Source of the DNA: Deltaproteobacteria bacterium RBG_16_54_11
GTDB taxonomy: Bacteria; Desulfobacterota; B13-G15; RBG-16-54-18
DNA length: 9,070 nt
NCBI GenBank assembly: GCA_001797905.1
Contig: MGQS01000133.1
Location: 1-9,070, forward strand
Direction of reading: 5' to 3'
Of the stretch, positions 6,084 through 9,070 are shown piece after piece (positions within the stretch are counted from its first letter, which is position 1; each line of letters opens with the position of its first letter). The notes under the pieces were generated by a model that saw nothing but the letters and a program-made list of their open reading frames with translations, did no database searches and was not told the origin of the DNA. The position numbers and the translations under genes are program-made.

Positions 6084-6106
6084 AATACTAATATAAATAT
6101 AGTATT
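6084..6106. promoter_or_regulatory. Inverted repeat upstream of marR (candidate operator 2)
   Basis: AATACTA (6084-6090) and TAGTATT (6100-6106) are perfect 7-base inverted arms around a 9-base AT-only centre, 23 bases in all. It lies about 40 bases upstream of the TATAAT at 6046-6041 (minus strand). It could be a second regulator site. Its sequence differs from the repeat at 6013-6027, so both need not bind the same protein. Confidence 0.4.
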
Positions 6107-6457
6107 AACGATATCTGGATCTTAAGACTTGAATCGACCCATCAAATTCAGGGAGGCCTTTCGAACCCCCGAATGGAGGTCCAAACGCATTGACCTGGAA
6201 CACCTCCTCGCTGTAAACCGGCGCAGGAACAATGGTGATGCAGATTATCCTTATCTTCTGATGCAAGGCCTGGTAACCCATGCGTCCTTCAAAACACAAA
6301 AAATACTTGCTAATGCCGTTTTTTTTCTGTATTAAAATAATAGGGGGACGAAAACAAGGCCGCATCGCCCCGGTTAAAGAAACAGGCGGTACGGGTTCAA
6401 GATGTTTTCTCTGGGGAGACCACGCCGGGAGGTTAAGGAAGCCGGCACAGGAGGCAC
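6107..6457. other. Region without a recognisable gene upstream of the zinc-ribbon/EIIA gene
   Basis: This stretch of about 350 bases between divergent genes holds no coding sequence I can identify. An open frame on the minus strand (ATG at 6365 to TAA at 6105, 86 codons) contains a Gly/Pro-rich segment, QVNAFGPPFGGSKGLPEFDG, that looks protein-like but that I cannot place in a family. A + strand frame (TTG 6129 to about 6335) overlaps it and has no good ribosome binding site. The region may be a decayed gene end or just a long leader. Confidence 0.4.
6307..6335 (+). promoter_or_regulatory. Weak candidate promoter for the zinc-ribbon/EIIA gene
   Basis: TTGCTA (6307-6312), a 17-base T-rich spacer and TATTAA (6330-6335) match four of six positions at each box. 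The site is the only AT-rich promoter-like stretch near the gene on the + strand and would give a leader of about 115 bases before the ATG at 6458. Confidence 0.25.
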
Positions 6458-7294
6458 ATGGATCGGATCTTGAAGCAACTCATTCAACTGCAGGAGCTCC
6501 ATTTCACCCTTTTGGAACAGCGCACCTTGGTCCCCAAAGGCCATTTGGTGGATCTCGAAAACGCTATTAAGGCGTTGATGAAAGACCTTCCCCAAGGAAT
6601 CGCAACGCTCTATCAAGGCTTACAGAAACGTAACAATGCCGCGGTTGTCCCCGAGACCAGAGGAACGTGCACCGCGTGCGGAATCTCCTTACCCACCTCC
6701 TTGACGGCGGCAATTCTATCGAAACAGAGGATTCAACAATGTCCAAATTGCTTGAGAATCCTGTATCACTTTGAGGGGGCGCCCCGACAGTTGAAAAGAG
6801 ACCTCGATCAGACGGGGAAGCCGAGGGCCGGCGTAGCCAGGTTCTCCTCCGCGGAACTGATGCTTCCTCGGATTGAGGCGGGAAACCGGGATGATGCCAT
6901 CTCCGAGTTGATACAGTTGATGGCCCTAAAAGAATTTGTTGAAAACCCCGAGGACTTATTAGCGGCTGCCCTTCGGCGAGAGGCAATCGTATCAACCGCC
7001 TTGGATCACGGCCTGGCATTCCCCCATGTTCGCGGCATAGAGAGCGGGGGACTGACCTTTTCTCTCGGGCTGAAGAAGCGCGGATTCAAGTTTGATCCCT
7101 ACGCAGGCCGGTTGACCCGCATCGTCTTCTTCATCGTCGTTCCCTCGGCAACCAGCGTATTTTACCTGCAGGTCCTCTCAGGTTTGATAGAGGCATTGCG
7201 GGAGGATAGCGCGCGCAAAAAATTGCTGGCGTGTGAGACCCCCGAGCAGATGTGGACAGCTCTCAAAGGCCTTACCCAGAAAACCATCCCCTAG
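6458..7294 (+). CDS. CdsZ-like zinc ribbon fused to a PTS EIIA (PtsN-type) domain
   Basis: The 278-residue protein has two parts. Residues 1-110 resemble the CdsZ/zf-RING_7 proteins: an N-terminal helical coil, then a C4 zinc ribbon with C71-x2-C74 and C95-x2-C98, ending in CPNCLRILYH. Residues 128-275 form a type-2 PTS EIIA domain. The motif RREAIVSTALDHGLAFPH puts the phosphorylatable histidine at H190, in the same surroundings as in PtsN and fructose/mannitol EIIA. EIIA accepts phosphate from HPr; no PTS permease, HPr or EI gene is in view, so a regulatory rather than transport role is likely. The ribbon may bind RNA, DNA or protein, and the fusion would let phosphorylation control it; this is inference. 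The ATG at 6458 follows AGGAGG with a short three-base gap. The gene stands alone, convergent with the deaminase gene 37 bases beyond its stop. Confidence 0.82.
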   Translation: MDRILKQLIQLQELHFTLLEQRTLVPKGHLVDLENAIKALMKDLPQGIATLYQGLQKRNNAAVVPETRGTCTACGISLPTSLTAAILSKQRIQQCPNCLRILYHFEGAPRQLKRDLDQTGKPRAGVARFSSAELMLPRIEAGNRDDAISELIQLMALKEFVENPEDLLAAALRREAIVSTALDHGLAFPHVRGIESGGLTFSLGLKKRGFKFDPYAGRLTRIVFFIVVPSATSVFYLQVLSGLIEALREDSARKKLLACETPEQMWTALKGLTQKTIP

Positions 7295-7331
7295 CATCTC
7301 TTCTCGCCGCTCCCAGCCTTTGGGGAAAAGA

Positions 7332-9070
7332 CTATATCCCTACATAGTCATTCTCGCGAAAACGGAAATAGCCTTTTTCCGTGATCCGGATAAAAGGGAT
7401 GGCCGCTGTTGTCTGGGTCACCAGGGTGAGATGGGCCGACTCAAGGCTTGAGCCGAGATCCCTCACCGCTTTTTGAAAGCCCGCCAGTTGAGAGGCAAGA
7501 TCCTCGAGCCTTATGTCGGAGAGGTAGCCGGCGATGGGGAAGGGGATATCACGCGCTATCTCGCACTCCAATGCCAGGACCGTCCCGCCCTTAAGCTCGA
7601 TAACCCTGTTCACGGCCCTGGCCAGGTCCAGATCATCGGCGCCGATCGCCACGATGCCCGACGCATCCCAGACAAGGCTCGATGCCACGGCGCCTCGCTT
7701 CAGCCCCCACCCTCTCACAAAACCGACGAACCATTCGCCCCTGCCGCTGACCCTTTCGATAAAGACGACCTTCAGGAGATCCTTGCCGGGGTCAGGGACC
7801 ACATTCCCATTTCTGGACGAGATCTCTGCAGATCCTTCACGAGCAACCAGCCCGTTCGCCTGGATATCCATGGTCCTCACCCTTCCCGCCACAGAGCAGG
7901 CGGAAAGAGGCACGGCGAGCTGTTGAGGGACAACCGGCGGCACCCGCATCGTCTTTAACAGCCGGTCGGGGTATGGAACCCTGGGAAGGGGTATCAGGGT
8001 CTTGCCCCTCTCGGCGATGACCCGGCCCTCTGAGATCACGAGATCGGGTGCCATGGTGCCGGGCGCCGGCAGGATGAGGATATCCGCAAAACGGCCGGGG
8101 GCAATACCGCCCATCAGGTGATCCAGGCCGAAGTGCGCTGCAGGCGTAAGGGTCGCCATGCGAATTGCCTCAATGGGTTTCAGGCCCATGTCGGCGGCCT
8201 TCTGAACCACGTCGGTAAAATACCCCCGGCTGAGAAGCAGATCAGGGCCCACGCCGTCCGTACAGAGGGCGCACCTGCCCAGATCGATCCGCCCGATGAG
8301 CGGACGAAGGCTCTCAAGGTCCTTGCGTATGTACCCCTCGCGCAGCATCACGCAGTAGCCCATCTCCAGCCTGGACAGAATATCCTCAGGAGAAACGGCC
8401 TCGTGGCAGGAAAGGGCCCCGGCTGCTGCATAGGCCGCAAGCTTCCTGTCTGCAGCGCCGGCGGCATGCCCCTGCACGGACTTCCCAACCTTCATGGCCT
8501 CCTGAATAAGCTCCAGTATCCGGTTATCTGAGGTCAGGATGGCATTTTGCCAGTAGGATTCTCCCAGGCCGAGGACCTGTTCATCTTCCAGGAGTTTTTT
8601 GGCTTGTTTCGTGGTTATATAGAGGGGTGCCGAGGCCGGACTCGCGCTCACCATGGGAGGGATCAGACAAAAAATCTTGACCGGCCGGTTTCGGACTTGG
8701 TCCAAAAAGGCCCTGAACCCTGTGGCCCCCAGGGCAAAAGGGTAGCTTTCCACCTCGGTAATATAGGTGGTGGTCCCGCCGGGGATCGCATATTCCAGAA
8801 AATCGCTGATGTTGCAGAAGCTCGCGATGTGGGTATGCGGATCAATAAAGCCCGGCGAGATGACCCGCCCGTCGGCCTCGATGACACGGGTTTTTTCGCC
8901 GATCGCGTAGTCCGCGTCCGGGCCCACGTAGGCAATCCATCGTTCGGCCACAGCCACCGAATAATGCGGGATCGTGCGCCCTGTGTAGACGTCCATCAAG
9001 ACGCCGTCCCTGATGACCAGGTCAGCCGGCTCATTGCCCAGCGCCGTCTCCAGGAGCCGGCGGTTGTGAG
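7332..9070 (-). CDS. ade: Adenine deaminase-like amidohydrolase, N-terminus cut by the window edge
   Basis: Adenine deaminase converts adenine to hypoxanthine and ammonia in purine salvage, using metal ions in an amidohydrolase barrel. The frame stays open from the TAG stop side at 7332 to the right edge at 9070. It passes through the in-frame TTG at 8999 with family-like residues (HNRRLLETALG, then DLVIRDGVLMDVYTGR), so the true start lies beyond the window. Counting from 8999, metal ligands H55 and H57 are in PGFIDPHTHI, the catalytic-type Glu is E147 in LGLGE, and H178, H199 and D248 (CTDG) follow. The C-terminal Ade domain covers about 385-550. Two spots differ from the enzymes I remember: TDG replaces the usual TDD, and the C-terminal HDSHN motif reads WDASG. 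The true substrate may therefore differ, although overall similarity is strong. It is not co-directional with any neighbour in view. Confidence 0.85.
   Translation of the reverse strand, partial: HNRRLLETALGNEPADLVIRDGVLMDVYTGRTIPHYSVAVAERWIAYVGPDADYAIGEKTRVIEADGRVISPGFIDPHTHIASFCNISDFLEYAIPGGTTTYITEVESYPFALGATGFRAFLDQVRNRPVKIFCLIPPMVSASPASAPLYITTKQAKKLLEDEQVLGLGESYWQNAILTSDNRILELIQEAMKVGKSVQGHAAGAADRKLAAYAAAGALSCHEAVSPEDILSRLEMGYCVMLREGYIRKDLESLRPLIGRIDLGRCALCTDGVGPDLLLSRGYFTDVVQKAADMGLKPIEAIRMATLTPAAHFGLDHLMGGIAPGRFADILILPAPGTMAPDLVISEGRVIAERGKTLIPLPRVPYPDRLLKTMRVPPVVPQQLAVPLSACSVAGRVRTMDIQANGLVAREGSAEISSRNGNVVPDPGKDLLKVVFIERVSGRGEWFVGFVRGWGLKRGAVASSLVWDASGIVAIGADDLDLARAVNRVIELKGGTVLALECEIARDIPFPIAGYLSDIRLEDLASQLAGFQKAVRDLGSSLESAHLTLVTQTTAAIPFIRITEKGYFRFRENDYVGI

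Noticed and set aside
6155..6175. tRNA T-loop-like GGTTCGAA on the minus strand
   Set aside because: The base after the loop cannot close the T stem, and no acceptor, D or anticodon arms are found around it.
1..9070. CRISPR array, transposase, integrase or phage genes
   Set aside because: No regularly spaced repeats, DDE or recombinase motifs, or terminal inverted repeats were seen.
1..9070. A single purine-salvage cluster formed by the phosphorylase and adenine deaminase genes
   Set aside because: They lie at opposite ends, on opposite strands and separated by unrelated genes, so no operon link can be argued.

Overview
The window looks like chromosomal DNA of an anaerobic, GC-rich bacterium with respiratory or syntrophic energy metabolism, most likely of the Desulfobacterota (former Deltaproteobacteria) type. 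This is inferred from an HdrD/TmcB-like iron-sulfur protein paired with a NarI/HdrE-like membrane cytochrome, DsrE2 and TusA sulfur carriers, an acyl-CoA dehydrogenase remnant, and frequent GTG starts. No rRNA or marker gene fixes the taxon. No tRNA, CRISPR array, insertion sequence or phage gene was seen.

Left part, + strand: the window opens inside the 3' end of a nucleoside phosphorylase family gene (to 344). A short stretch follows that holds, on the minus strand, only the C-terminal piece of an acyl-CoA dehydrogenase (442-729). The housekeeping gene gatB (772-2211) comes next, behind a good sigma-70-like promoter that carries a perfect inverted repeat in its spacer. Between gatB and the convergent operon lies a 345-base gap with three small hairpins of the same design, plus a decayed fourth.

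Centre, minus strand (6002 down to 2557): five genes read in one direction with short gaps: a MarR-type regulator, a DsrE2-like protein, a TusA-like protein, a five-helix di-heme cytochrome b (NarI/HdrE/DsrM type) and a cytoplasmic iron-sulfur protein with two [4Fe-4S] motifs and one complete CCG motif (HdrD/DsrK/TmcB type). The last two should form a membrane complex exchanging electrons between the quinone pool and a cytoplasmic thiol/disulfide or persulfide couple. The first two structural genes are sulfane-sulfur carriers. Together they suggest a regulated, membrane-linked persulfide or thiol redox module; this is the most interesting part of the window. An AT-rich region upstream of the regulator gene carries two inverted repeats that could be its operators.

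Right part: about 450 bases without a recognisable gene lead to a + strand gene (6458-7294) encoding an unusual fusion of a CdsZ-like coiled coil/C4 zinc ribbon to a PTS EIIA domain that keeps its phosphorylatable histidine. Convergent to it, and running off the right edge, is an adenine deaminase-like gene (7332 to beyond 9070) with some family motifs altered. The two window ends thus both hold purine-salvage type genes, but on opposite strands and far apart.
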